A stretch of DNA of 64,000 nucleotides, taken from contig OZ231126.1 of assembly GCA_965153355.1 (NCBI GenBank), positions 110,794,001 to 110,858,000 on the forward strand. Direction: 5' to 3'. Origin of the DNA: Flaccisagitta enflata. Lineage: Eukaryota > Chaetognatha > Sagittoidea > Aphragmophora. Under the pieces are notes generated by a model. The model was not told where the DNA came from, ran no database searches, and was given only the letters and a program-made list of their open reading frames with translations. Shown here in pieces: positions 21,193 through 33,302 of the stretch (positions are counted from its first letter, which is position 1; the number at the start of each line of letters is the position of its first letter). The position numbers and the translations under genes are program-made.

Positions 21193-23361
21193 TTATTTTG
21201 AAATTGACCTATTTGGCCATCTTTCAAAAAGGAGATTAAAGAAACAGCCTTCAATTTCAAGCATCATGTCTTCAGCTGTCAATTCACATTTTTCGCATTC
21301 AGCGTCATTTTTGTGGTCATGTTTTCTTCTTAATTCATTCAATATTTCTTTCAGAATGTTTTCGTTTTTCATCTTATTGCCGGATTGTTTCATTCCTATG
21401 ATGTCCATTACTGCTTTCTTCCAAATATCTTCAGTTGGACTAGTTTCTGGAGGCGCCGCTGACGCTGAAATGATCACTCGTCTCGGCTGGTTCTCGTCGT
21501 TTTTGATCGTCTCTATGATCTCAATGATTGAACTGTCTTCGTCCATGATTGGATGTGGGGATGTTCCGGCGCTTCTGAGTAAAGCTGGCGGACTTGGCAA
21601 TTCTTCCTCATTCTCGTCGCTGTATTCCGGCGGGGGAGAGACCAAGTCCGGCGGATCCGGCGGATATTTGTCGGATGATGATTCGCCCGAATCTTCCGGC
21701 GGAGGAGGTGTCACCGGAAACGTTGGTGGAGTTGGATGATATTCAATCGCTTTTTCCTCCATGACTGGCATTTTGTCTGACAATATGGCGGAAATGGTGA
21801 AAATGCGTTGCGTCTCATCGTCATCGTCAGAGGACTCTTCAAATGGAATTTCTTCTTCCTCCTCATCTGTATCGCCATCCTCGTTTGATCTTCTCACGTT
21901 TATCTTCGCGGAGAATCCTGGAGGTAATTTTATGATGCTGCTCATTATTGTTTGCTCCACTTTCTGTCTATCACTTTCAATTTCATCTCTTTCTCTTGTA
22001 CGTCTTTTTATCCATTTCATTGCCGCTTTTCTGCCGCATCTTCCTCTGTTATATCTTTTGACTTTGTCGTTGATCTTCTTCTTGTTGAATGATTCAATTT
22101 TCTTCATCATTTCCGTTGTGATTTTTATGCAAGCATCTAACATGGCCCTTGCTTGTGCGTGTTTGGTTTCTGCTGTTTCATATTTTGCAATTTTTGCGTC
22201 TCTTCTTTGGTCATCTCTTCCATTATTGAGACGTCGAGAAGTGTGTCAAAGATGCGTAGGTCGTTCTTTGCCAGTTCCATTGATGACATGTATTGCTGCT
22301 GCAAGGCCTTGTATAACACTCTGATTGATTCTGTTTCTTCGTCTGAGATATCTGGTTCCATTGTTTTCTTGAGCTCCTCATCTAGTCTATCGACCTGCTG
22401 TTGAGAGTACCGTATTACTTGCATTTGCTCCGATGTGTAGTTACTTCTTTCTCTTTTGAAGTCTTGCTCTCTTTCTGGTAATAGCATTCTGTTGCCTCCT
22501 TCGATGACACTACCTTGTGGGCGATTTGATATTGAGTCTTCAGGTGTTTTGTCAGTGGATGATGTGCCTTGGCTTGTATCCCATTGGATTCGTGCAAATG
22601 CGTTCGAGATGTTTGAGCCTGAATCTGGAGATATGAGTTTTAATTGCTCTTGCACGCAATCTGTCTGTTGGCGTCGTTCCAATATGAGTCTTGCTCTATC
22701 TGCCGGTCCTGCGCGTTCCATCGCGCGTTGATGCTGCTTCTCTGAGCGTCCAAATTCGATTAAGCTTTTTATTGCGCACATTTCATTTGGAGACATGCCA
22801 TTCATGGCATCACTTATGTTGATTTGGTAATCAGGTGTGTTCAGCTCGGCTACTATTCGCCTTTTGTATATTCTAGCGATTAGTCTGTCTGTTCGAGGGT
22901 TCCATATTGGGGCGTATTCTTCTTTGTTCTCAAATGCTGTAGGATTGCCTCCACTCTCGCGGATGAGAGTCTCTCGATACAGTCTAGCCTTTGTTCTCCA
23001 TTGGTCATTTTGGAAGTTGTCACCCGTCTCAATGCTGAACCATATTTCATTTTCTTCATCCTCTGCGTAGCCATTAGTTGCTTTTACATGGGCTATGACC
23101 CCAGTTGTTTCCTTTGGTGTCAAAATGCCTGCGTTGCCACTTATTTGAGTGATGGCTCCATATAATCTTTGTCGTTGCATCGTCTCCTCGTCTGTTTCCG
23201 CTTTAGTTGTTTTTCTTCTTGACCTATTGGAGCCGTTGTTTTTGTTATTTGATGTTGTTGCTTGAACTGGTTGGGTGACTTGATTCCCTTTCGCCTTTGT
23301 TTTCCGAGCCGTTTTTTTCTTTTTTCTACCTTTTTGTTTTGGCGGTTGTTGTTTAATATTC
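21193..23361 (-). pseudogene. Unrecognised Pro/acidic-rich frames, frameshifted
   Basis: Two long minus-strand frames follow each other: 23180-22137 (347 residues, open upstream without ATG to about 23361) and 22143-21193 (316 residues). The second frame is open upstream for at least 20 codons inside the first frame's end, with more protein-like sequence there than the first frame's last residues. A frameshift near 22210 is therefore likely. The first part is helical and charged with a Lys-rich start. The second has a basic helix, acidic runs (DTDEEEEE), a Pro-rich section and a C-terminal helical block with Cys-x-x-Cys. No family recognised. Confidence 0.5.
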
Positions 23362-25298
23362 TTGCTGTTGAATCACCGTTGGCGTGGTTTTTGGCGATTC
23401 AGTTCTTCTCGACTTGTGCGACAATGTTGCGCTTGCGTTTCTATTACCGCTTGGAGATTTACTTTCTCTTCTCATGTAGTGAGATGGTAATTTTGATTTT
23501 TCTCGAGGTTCATTTGATGGTGATCTGGGTGATGGTCTTGTGTCAGATTCGTCTTGGCTTCCTGTAGGCGTCACATAATTGCTTTCTGTTGGTGATTCAC
23601 CTACTATTGTCAATATGCTTTTATCCAGCTCTGGCACTGAGGCCAAAGAGATGAAGTAATCCTCATACTGTTGTTCACTTTTTGTTATGCCTTTGTTGAG
23701 ATTGATGTGATTGGCAATCACTTCCGCGATGGCTTACAGTGTAGTGGCGTTGATTGTGGCTATTCTGTCCAATCTTTCTGGTCGCAGATGTGGAATCTCG
23801 TTGCATGCGACTTCCAATTCGTTGTGATGGATGTCCATGAGGGTGATGACTTTGTCAAATCGTTTGCCATATTTTATTCTCTTTGACTGCTCAGTCAAAA
23901 GGAGAAGATCGTTGCAGAGATTGATTTCTCTGATTTTTGCCACATAATCTAGGAACCATTGTTGCATTGTGAGTATTTGAATGCTCATGTTGTCGATTCT
24001 TCTTAGTTGTATTTCGCATATTCCCATCAATGATTTGTATGCGACTCTTAAGGCATTGTATTCTCTTGTGAGTGATTCATGAATTGTCACAAGGTCATTG
24101 ACGTTGTATGGGATTCTTGTGTTCCCAAAGGTGTTTTCAGGATAGGTGACATTGTTAAAGCATGGTAGCTCAAAGTGAATTTGGCTGATGATTCGATGAA
24201 AAGTAGAGTTGCGTGACAATTCATTTGTATTGAATAATCTTTGGGTCGCTTGTTCAAATCTTGTTTATGCTGCCGATGCGGTTGATAGTAATGCAACGCC
24301 GCATTTTTCTGCCAATATTCTGCCGATCTCTACAAATTCCATGACGCGGTGTGTTGGTCTTTCTGCTTGGCTCAATTCGATGCTTAATTCAGCTGTCGCT
24401 TGTAGTCGCCTAACGTCGTCGCCCGATGCTGTGACCTTTTCCATCATTGCATTGACGATGTCCATGTTAATTTGCATCTGTCGTATCAGTTGGTCAAATG
24501 TCTGTTCATGCGGCGGACATTTTTCTAGTTTTTCATCTGAAATCGCCTTTTCAGATTGCCCATTGTTCTTCCAATGGTCTGCAGCAAGTATTCAAATGCA
24601 TTTGTCATTTCCTTGACTATTTGACGCATTAGTTTGTTCGATACCATTGAGTTTATCGATATGTTGAACATGGCTGTTTGAGCTTCATGGTGGTTGAAAC
24701 CTGTCGTTGGATTGTCGCTGATGAGTTCTTCGATGATATCAGCCAATTTCGCCAGAAGGGAAGTGATGCGTGCTTGAACATCTGGATCCATGATGTTTCC
24801 CTTTTTCTTGATTAGAGCTGCTTCATTCCGACATCTTTTTGCTTCTGCCAATTTTGAAATCATGAAGTTTTGTGAAGGACATGAAATATTTACAATGTTT
24901 TGAGTCGCCTCCTGCAGCACGTTGTCCAATTTGTTAATTCTTTTTTCTATGTTGCTAATTGAGTTTGCTACTCTGCTGTAGTGTGTTACGTCGTTGCTCA
25001 AATCTTGGTCAAGTCTTTGCATTTCATCAGTTGCGCTGATATTTCTTTCCCACAGTCACCCTCGGGCTGCGTCGCCTTTCTCCTTCTTATTTGTAGATTT
25101 GGTCTGCCAGCCATGCGTCATCATTTTGCTTGATTCTATCTTTGGCGATTTCGAGGCTGATTCCTTCATTATTGGTTTCAAGGTTGCTGCTTGAAGGATT
25201 TTGTCTTGCGCTTCCCAATTGTTTAAATTTTGACCATATCGAAGATCCGCTGTCTGGGGCGCTGTTGGCTGATGCTGCTGCTCTTGCTGTTGCGGCAT
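23353..25298 (-). pseudogene. Unrecognised helical protein with in-frame stops
   Basis: A chain of minus-strand segments is continuous in frame except for single stops. The first runs 25298-25056 to a TGA, then 25022-24525. A shift to another frame near 24570 follows, then a frame to TAA at 24265, to TAA at 23734, and on to 23353. The residues across each stop look equally protein-like: long amphipathic helices, Met- and Gln-rich, ending in a Ser/Pro/Arg-rich tail. The pattern fits one decayed long gene, or accumulated indel errors. A separate frame (25722-25087) overlaps the first segment. No family recognised. Confidence 0.5.
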
Positions 25299-28200
25299 TT
25301 GTTGTAGTTGCTGAAGTTACTGCAGCTGCTGCTGCTGCCGCTGCTGGTTCTGCTGCGGATTCTCTCGCTGATGATGTTGCACTTGCTTCACTGTCGGGGT
25401 CGATGGCCTTCTCTCTTGTTGGATCGATGTTTGCTTGTTTCCGTTTGCCGCACTTTCCGGCAGCATTTTTCTTTCTCTTGAAGGACAGCTTCGGCATCTT
25501 TGTTGTTGGTTTGTCAGTTTGTTCGGCATGGGGGTGATGACGACGCAATTCTGCATCAATTGGTTCAGTTTTTCCAACTGGTTTGGAGTCATTAGCACTG
25601 ACCCGCTCAGATTGACTTGTAGCAGTTGTGGCGATTGAGTTATTTTGCTTGTTTCTGATATCTTGCTGCAGTTTTCGTTGATAACCTTGGGGAGATAAAA
25701 AATGGCGGAATTTTAAAAACAAATTCTATCTACCTGAAATTGAGAAAAACATATTAAAATTGGTGATGTTTAGAAAGCTCTTCAAAAGATCTTTCATTTG
25801 AGTCCTGTCTGGAAACTCTGGCTCAAACTGTTTAAAAGTTACAGCTATTTGAATGAGACCACCCCTTTTCTGCTCTGACCTCATGTCAAGAATGATTGCT
25901 CAAAAATGAATTTTTTAAAAAACCATAGAAAAATTTCCCTGATTTTGATGAAATGTGAACTGGAAGCAAACACACCTTCATCTAACAGCTCCTAAAAAAT
26001 CATCCAAATTGGACAATTCTTTCTATCCTTTTTATCATGGGAAAGGTTTTGAAATTTTCAAGAAAAACCCAAGTTAATGCGATAACAACCTGTCTCTTTA
26101 TGTATCATTTTGACTATGAAAATTTGACAAAAATCACATCAAATTCATGACGGTTTTAAAGCTCTGGGAAAGATCTTTAGGCTGCATCATTAAAAAAAAT
26201 TGTTTCATTAAGACAGTATTGAAATAAACGCAACTAAAGCAAAGGATGTCAATTTTGGTCTGTTTTTCTGAGATCTGGAACAAAAAAGTATGAAAACCAT
26301 AGTAAAAATTATACAATTAACACAAAAATTGAACTGGTATGAGAGGACATACAACCTAATTACCACCTAAAATTTTGTGGCAATTGCATCAAGTCTTCTA
26401 TCATTTTTGTGACTTTAAATCTTTTTCCGATTACTTTCCATTGAGATACGGGCAGACCAGAAAATGAGTAGTCTTTTTCAAATCACCGTAACTTTCAAAC
26501 CAATTGATCTAAAATTTCCAGACACAACTCAAATGAAAAATCTTTCGAAGAGCTTTTCAGGCATCACCAATTTTAACCTATTTTCTTTCGTTGAGGTTCA
26601 GAAGAAAGGTTTTAAAAATCCGCCATTTATTATTTCCCCAAGGTTATTTTCTTGCCACTGTTGTTTTCTTGATCGGCTCGGATTCAAAAACAGCGCTTGT
26701 GGAGTAGTTTTCATATTTAGTGTCTGCGTCTTCGTTGTCAGGCTGCCAATCTGGATCTCCGTTGACGTCGTCGTTGTAGGTGATGTCATCGACCATGACG
26801 TGTGCGACTCATTGATGCATCGTCCTTGCTGCGTGGTGATGATTCTGATCCCGTGATGACGCATGAGTTTGGTGATCTTATCTCTGTCTCTGATATCCCC
26901 GATGATTTCATTGCCATTGAGACAATTGATGATCCATTGCTTTTTGCATGCTCTTGTGAAGGCTGGACTGACAGTGTTTCCTGACGGTGTAATTGCCCCG
27001 TTGAGAATCCTGTAACTGACGCTTCCGAGCTTGTAGGTTGTTTTATCTCCAGTGTAAGCAGTGGTGATTGGAAATTTATTGCTGTCGGTGGTTTGTCTAA
27101 GGATGTCTTTGATGGCTTCGATGTCGATTGTGGTTGACACTCGCAGGATGGCGTCGATGACCATCTTGTTGTGATTAATTTCCCAACCTTCGGTGAATGA
27201 TGCTGATGATGACTCGTTATAATCCTCGGTTGGAGTGTTTCCGGTGGAATGATCAATGAGATGAATGTTGGGTTTAATGTTGGCGGTGGCAGCGGCGGAA
27301 GTGGTGGTGGCGGAAGTGGTGGTGGTGGTAGTCACGGCGGTGGCATTCGCACCGCTTGTTGTATTCGCTCCCACCATGTCAACGGCCGTGTCTGCGTTGA
27401 CTGTTGTGTCCACCGTTGCAACTGTTGTTGTTGCTGCTGCTGTTGTTGTTGTGAAACTTTTAGTGTTGTCATTTGAAATGGCGCTGCTAGTGCCGACAGC
27501 TGCGACTGTTGAGTTTGTTGCTCTGTCGTCGTTGAATGGGGCCAACTTGTCATTACCGAATGATTTTGCGGCAACTGCTGGTTTATAAGTTCTTGCGTTG
27601 GCTCTTGCGACTTTGTCGTCGTCGTCGTCGTTGTCGTCGTTGTCGCCGTTGTCGCCTCGGTTTCCGTCTCCATCTTTTTCATCCCGTAGTGGTGTCGTTG
27701 GGCGTTCTTGGTTTTGACTTTGAATGGTGAACAGTTCCAATCTGGCTTTGTGTAATTCGGCTTTTGTTTTGATCAACTCGCTGTTATATTCTTCTGTCTT
27801 AGTTTTTGCTTCAGCCTCCAGTTTCTCAGCGTATGTCACTTGAAGCGTGAGAACTTTGCACCGTCTGTTGGCGACTTCAAGCAATTGTTTGTAACCCTCT
27901 TGTCTGGTTTGAAGTGTTGATACGTCTGACTTCAAGCCGTCAATTCGTTTTTTGTAATTTTCTTTGGCCTTTTCTGTCTCAGATTCCAAGGCGCAAATTT
28001 GTTGAATCCAATTCTCGTAATGTTTATCGTGGGTGTTGATTCGGCCTTTAAGGATCTCGATGCGTTCCTCGTATTGCAGCCGCAAATCTTCGACTCTCTT
28101 ATTGAGTGCCTCTTGGTATGTCGATTTGATTTTTATTAACTCCGTTTTATGTTCCGTTTCTTTTTCAATTAGTTTTGTTTTGAATTCTTCTCGGCCTTCA

Positions 28201-29873
28201 GACTTGATTTCGGCTAAGTCCCTTTTCGCAGATTCCAATTCTGCGACTTTGATGCGTAATTCCTCGTTGCTATTCAATATTTGGACGTCCTGATTCTGCT
28301 GCAATCGAGTTTTCTCTGCCGCTTGTCTCCCTTTGATCGTTTTTATCTCTTCTTTTGCTAATTTTAGTTCTTCTTCCAGCCTTATGATTTCCCTGAGTGC
28401 CGCTTGATGGGATAATTGTTCTTGATGGTGAGATTGTTCTGCGATTTCAATTTTTTCGCGGTATTCTGCCGACTGTTGTTTTTGATTTTCTAGTTGTTGT
28501 TTTTGATTGTCGATGACGTTTTTGTCCAGTGATTCTCTGTATTTGGCGTTCGTGAGGATGCCGGTGAGATTGTTGCACTCTTTTATTTTCCTGTCCAATT
28601 CCAATTGCTGGCGGCGATTTGTTGCTTCCAGTTGCAAATACGTTAAGTTTGTTTGCAATTGGTTGGTGGTTTGCAACTGGCATTGATGGTCTTGGTGATT
28701 TTGCTGGACGCTGGTTTGTTGGCTCGATGGGGTGTTGACCATGAATGGAGTGACCACAGATGGAATGGGTGTAGTCGGCGTCTGATTGAAATTTATGCCC
28801 TGTTGCGTGTTTGGATGGAATCCAAAGTTTTGGCTGAAGGGAGGATTTGGCTGATTTCCCCAGCCAGGGATAATATTTGTTTGTTGTTGTTGTTGTTGAT
28901 GGTAAGCGTCAACTTGTCTATTTTGAACCTTTTTCAATTGCAGGTTTTGCGATGACTGATGGACGCCGCTATTTGCAAAAGTCTGGTTGTACGCCGGCGC
29001 GGCGTGGTATTTTGGCGGTGTTGCGTGTGTCGGCGTCGCCTGATGCTGCGGCATCGTTTGATACAAGATTTGCGGAGGATGATATGTCGGCGGCGATTGA
29101 TGAATTGGTGGATTCTGATGATAAAAGTTTGGCGCTGATTGGACTGATGTCCCTCTGATGGCGTTATGGTAATTTGGTGTTTGATGATAAGTTGTTGAAA
29201 GCGCGACAGTGTTGTTGGTTGACGTCTTTGACGATGGTTCCTGACTGTTATTTGGATGGTGATGTAGGGTTGCTGGTCTGTCGGATGCCGATGAATTTTG
29301 GTCCAATTGACTTGTTGGCGGGCGTGGTTGCGGACCTGGATATTGTAGATTTGAGGATTGATTATCAATGTTGACACCCGGTTGTATATTGTTGACTTGT
29401 TGATTTTGGGTTGGCTGTTGGCTATTGTCTGTTGGTGGTGATGATGTTGAGTCGGCGTCGCTTGGTTTGTTGTTTGTTGATGCTATTCTCTTTGGTGTTG
29501 TTTTACGCCTTCCTTTCGGCTTCTCGGTCGATGTCGACTCTTCCTCCTGTGATTGACCCTTTTTCTTCTTATTGCTTCTAGATGGCGCCTTTTTCTCGAT
29601 GACTGAAGATTGGTATGGAGGGAATGTTTCTTCTGCGTCCAGTTGGATGAAAGCTGGAACCCTTGGATTGTAGCTGTTTTTTAGTCTTCTTAATGGTGAG
29701 TCTTCTGATTGATTATCGCGTTGTTGTTGTTGTTGTTGTTGTTGTTGTTCCGGTATCACCGCCGTTGCGTAAGATTTGTGTTGCAGCGGTGGCGGCGGTG
29801 GCATTAATAAAGCGTCGATGTCTGCAGCCGAGTTTGTTTCCATCGTCTTTGGAAAGTTTTGGCTGGAATCCAT
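25087..29873 (-). pseudogene. Large coiled-coil protein interrupted by a foldback element
   Basis: From the ATG at 29873 a 1,091-residue frame runs to 26598. In order it has a Pro/Gln-rich N-terminus with a poly-Gln run (residues about 40-50), a Lys/Ser/Thr-rich section and a His/Tyr/Pro-rich section (about 200-400). A long coiled coil (about 420-720), a Thr/Ala-rich low-complexity segment and a more globular C-terminal part (about 915-1060) follow. Its last 15 or so codons lie inside the insertion at 25681-26647. Beyond the insertion the same frame is open to 25087 with Ala- and Lys-rich sequence. So the element split a frame of about 1,280 codons. No enzymatic motif seen; structural or gag-like roles are possible. 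Confidence 0.55.
25681..26647. mobile_element. 967-bp foldback element inside a reading frame
   Basis: Inverted arms of about 180 bp start ATAACCTTGGGGA at 25681 and end at 26647; the centre is AT-rich and non-coding. Flanks on the coding strand read CAAGAAAA and CAACGAAAA, an 8-9 bp imperfect target duplication. That length suggests a hAT- or Mutator-like MITE, but this is inference. Confidence 0.7.
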
Positions 29874-30212
29874 CGCGCCATTCGATTGACTTTGAATTGT
29901 TTTTCCTCTTTGTTTTCATTCAATTTTGCTATTTGCGATTGTTATACTCGAAAGTGCCAATTGATTGTTATTGTATAGATGCAATGTTTTTACTTGATTT
30001 TGACTTAAACCCAATTTCAGAATTTTGGTTTGCTAAAAGAAACCTGAAATTCAAAATTCAATATTTTAATGAAAATAAAAGAAATGAGGAATTTCTAACA
30101 ACAACAACGCATTATGCTTGCCAAATAATTTGCTAACATGTTTGTAGTTCTACATTCTAATTCTTATTCTCACGATCAAGGTTCTATGTACATTGTTTAT
30201 CCTCAACGGCCC
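29874..30212. other. Spacer, no gene seen
   Basis: AT-rich stretch between the large coiled-coil frame and the next minus-strand frame. No supported exon. Confidence 0.4.
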
Positions 30213-31653
30213 TCACTGGGGTGGATGTGGGGGAGGGGGTGGTGGGCATCCGTGATCCCTCAATTTTTCTGCGTGGTATTTAGCACTTTTTGATATTTCT
30301 GTCATTTCTTTAGCTTGGTGCGCTGTCATCCTCGCATGATGTTCCCATTGTGCGACTTGTTGACACCAAGGGCAATGCGGTCTCGTTGGGACGGTCGGGG
30401 CGCGAAATATTCCTCTGTGGTTGGAATTTGGCGGGATCGCGATGGACGGAGTCAGAGTTCTTGGGAGCGGCCCTGTCATTCTTCCGGGTTTTGAATGTCT
30501 GTGTGCCGGTGGAGGTGACCTTGCAATCGTATTTCCGGCTGGAGGGTATTTGTTTGTCCCCACCTACCTCCCCCCACAAATCGTTCCATTATACATAAAA
30601 GTGAGCACCACCCCTGACTTTTTGAATAAACCCGGGTACTGAGGGGCTGCTGGTGGGGGGGGCTGCTGGATGGGCGTATGTTGCGCCTGGGGCAGGGGCA
30701 GGGGCAGGTAGAGTAAGCGAGTGTGTACTGGCAGGTAGATTTTGCACCATATGCACTGATCTATTGGACAATGATGGTTTTAGAATGCCACCTGTTATCC
30801 GATGATTCTGATTTGAGTCTGCAGATGGTTGACCTGATGCTCCAGATGTTAGATTTGATGCTGCAGATGATTGACCGGATGTTCCAGATGTTTGACCTTG
30901 TGATCCAGTTGTCAGCTTTATGACGGGGGGAAAGGTGAAATTGACTTGTTTTTGGCCGTCTTCATCCGCTCCTGAGGCGTTTTGCTTTGCTCCAGTCTCG
31001 CCATAGCTTGAAAGGATAGTCGACCCTTCTGTGGATGGAAATAAAGCGGCGCCAGCCGCCTCGGGTATTGTATTAGATGTAGGCCATTGTATTTCAGTTC
31101 TGTCCCCACAATGATCCCAAGTGGGTTCATCTCCTTCCTCATCGTCCTCTTCTCCCTCGCTTGAGGATTTGGGCTCTGTACTGAATGATACTAGCAAATC
31201 ATCAACCTCCAAAAATATCCTTTTCATTTCATTAATTTCACCTCCCGTCATATAGCCGTTCAAATTTTTCAAAAGGTGCAAAATAACCTCTTTTGTGCCT
31301 TGCAAACTTTTCAACCTTTCCCGATAAGATTCTATTGCCTGCGCTTGTTTTTCAACTGTATTTTGCAAAGAGTCTATCGCTTCTGTTTGCCTAGTCTCAG
31401 TATTTGATGATCTTATGACGGCAATCAAATTATTTCTTTGTCTGAGTAGTTTGTTTGTAAACTGATCCACGGGCATTTTATATTTACTCTTACAGCCCTT
31501 GATAGTACCCCCTTTGAGTGCATAGGGGGGTATCCAACAACGGGGGCAGTAAACCAGTGCCCCTATACCAGGTCTTATCTGATTCCTTCGCGCTGATAAA
31601 TCCGCTATTTCTTCCAGTAATTCATTAGTTGTAATGGTGTCCTGACCCGACAT
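30213..31653 (-). CDS. Unrecognised Cys-containing, Ser/Pro-rich protein, probable frameshift
   Basis: From the ATG at 31653 a frame runs to 30589 (about 354 residues). It has a YCPRCWIPP zinc-type knuckle near residue 40, a coiled coil (about 70-150), an acidic run, a Ser/Gly/Gln-rich section and an Ala/Pro-rich end. A second frame at 30563-30213 continues with a CPWCQQVAQWEHHARMTAH pattern that could bind zinc, then a Pro run. The two may be one protein with a frameshift near 30.6 kb or two proteins. The 31653 frame is also open upstream to about 31720 without ATG. No family recognised. Confidence 0.5.
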
Positions 31654-31895
31654 GTTGAGTTCCGATGACAAATAGTCAAAATCTTCCTCGACTTTTTCTT
31701 TTTCCGGCGATAGCCATCGTTAATGGTTTGTTGAAGGGCGGCACCCGTCGAATCCACGTGAAACGGCGCAGTGCTCCTTCCCTCTGGCAGCCAAATGTCT
31801 TCTTCTTCGGAGACGTGCAGCACGACAAATAGCTGCCGCCAAGTCTGACGTAATGTCAGACAGCTATCTTCTTCTCTGCTTTGGTATCTTTTCTC

Positions 31896-32066
31896 TGCAT
31901 ATAGGAGAGAAAAGTGGAAGTCAAATTGGTTGGGTTTAATCTGGTGATAAAGACAGATAATGAAGACAGACAATGAACTAAATAAAAGGCTAAATACAAA
32001 ATGAATGACAATAGTTCCTGCATATAGGAGAGAAAAGTGGAAGTCAAATTGGTTGGGTTTAATGCC
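31896..32066. repeat. Direct repeat of about 46 bp
   Basis: TGCATATAGGAGAGAAAAGT and the following 26 bases occur at 31898 and again at 32021, about 123 bp apart, nearly identical. Confidence 0.85.
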
Positions 32067-32205
32067 GCACCCAAATTGAGTTTCCTTTTTATATCCCTCA
32101 TTCTATTTCTAAAAGACTTGTGGTTTTATTTAAATGTGATATTGATTGCGTAGTTGGAATTGAAATAGTATGGGACTAAAGATAGGGGCTAAAGGGCCTA
32201 ATGGC

Positions 32206-32601
32206 CTAATGGCAGCAATGCTTAACTGGTTTTGTTCTGTTTGGTCTCGTTTTGTTTTGTTTTGTTTTGGTTTGTTTTGGTTTACTTTGTTTTGTTTTGG
32301 TTTGTTTTGGTTTTGGCTGGGGTTTTTTCTTCTTTTTTGCACTAAACTCTGGTAAGTCAGTATTCAAGCCTAAATGACTAACAAGAGAGGACACTTTATC
32401 ATTGTCATCAATGTCAGTGTCAGCCTGGGGCGATGATTGACCCCCTTTTATACTCTCTGTAGCTGCCTGAGTCATAATAGACGCACCAGAACGAATAAGA
32501 TTAGCTCCATATCGTGATAGTTTGAAAGGAGATAGGTTTTTAATCAAATGAGAATCATTAAAACGGCCCCCAGCCCAATGACCTCGTTGAATGATAGTCA
32601 T
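32206..32601 (-). CDS. Second pVI-like protein with Lys-rich tail
   Basis: A 131-residue frame from the ATG at 32601, six bases after the second penton stop. The N-terminal part (IIQRGHWAGGRF) and a following amphipathic block ending in Gly-Gly match the layout of the small protein that follows penton in Polintons and of the gene at 8760-9050. The tail of KQTKTKQ-type repeats comes from a TTTTG pentanucleotide repeat and may be an acquired extension. The upstream part of the same frame (to 32664) overlaps penton and is probably not translated from an ATG. Confidence 0.55.
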   Translation of the reverse strand: MTIIQRGHWAGGRFNDSHLIKNLSPFKLSRYGANLIRSGASIMTQAATESIKGGQSSPQADTDIDDNDKVSSLVSHLGLNTDLPEFSAKKKKKPQPKPKQTKTKQSKPKQTKTKQNKTRPNRTKPVKHCCH

Positions 32602-32606
32602 GATGT

Positions 32607-33302
32607 CTATGGATGAATGACATGTAAAACAATCCTTACTGGTTCTGAGAGCTTTACGAAACAACCTGCTTGATCACGGATTTGTTTAGTTAAGTCAGTT
32701 AAATAATCCTTTGACGTGTCATAGTACTGCATGCTTTGAGGAAAATTGAGACATTTACGGCTAATCATTTGAGAATTTGTGAATTCTATCCATTTGATAA
32801 CCGATACCTTACTTCTACCAATCCTGGACTCTGTCACTGCATCTGTGTATATCAGCAAATCTGTGACAGATGGACGGACGTGAGGAATGTATTGAAAGAA
32901 ATTCCAAAAATCACACTGAGTTAACAAATTTTCTAAAAAGTCTCCGTTGAAATTACATGTCTTATTTTCAAATCTGAAACTTGAACTAGTTTTATTTTTT
33001 CCAATTATAATATCATCAATTGGTAACGGTTCAAAATGTTCACAAACACCAAATTTTCTTAACATTTCCCCACGTATCCGTGTTGTAACATGTTCAGGGT
33101 GAGCTTTATCATAATTGAACCATAATTTTTGCATTAATGGATTGTATTCAAATAAAGGCTTTTTAGCAGCCTTTAAATTGTTGCATAGATTAAAAATTAC
33201 AGCATTGATAGCCCCAATAAAACTTTCAGGATTATCCATATCCATAGGAGACAATCTCACCCATTTGTTTGGGTTAAATTGGTCTTTTCTGGGTTTGGGC
33301 AC
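32607..33302 (-). CDS. Second Polinton-type penton protein, 5' truncated
   Basis: An exon begins at 33302 after a pyrimidine-rich TTTAAAG acceptor and runs 231 codons to 32607. It contains the central block (QKLWFNYD, then a Gly-Glu-Met-Leu step before FGV). The C-terminal block holds DLLIYTDAV, a YY...DYLTDL segment and the hydrophobic end IVLHVI. These align in order with the penton at 9050-9937. The N-terminal hallmark block is absent: upstream lie only short repeats. The 5' exon is therefore lost or far away. It is clearly diverged from the first penton, so it comes from a different Polinton lineage. Confidence 0.7.
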   Translation of the reverse strand: MPKPRKDQFNPNKWVRLSPMDMDNPESFIGAINAVIFNLCNNLKAAKKPLFEYNPLMQKLWFNYDKAHPEHVTTRIRGEMLRKFGVCEHFEPLPIDDIIIGKNKTSSSFRFENKTCNFNGDFLENLLTQCDFWNFFQYIPHVRPSVTDLLIYTDAVTESRIGRSKVSVIKWIEFTNSQMISRKCLNFPQSMQYYDTSKDYLTDLTKQIRDQAGCFVKLSEPVRIVLHVIHP

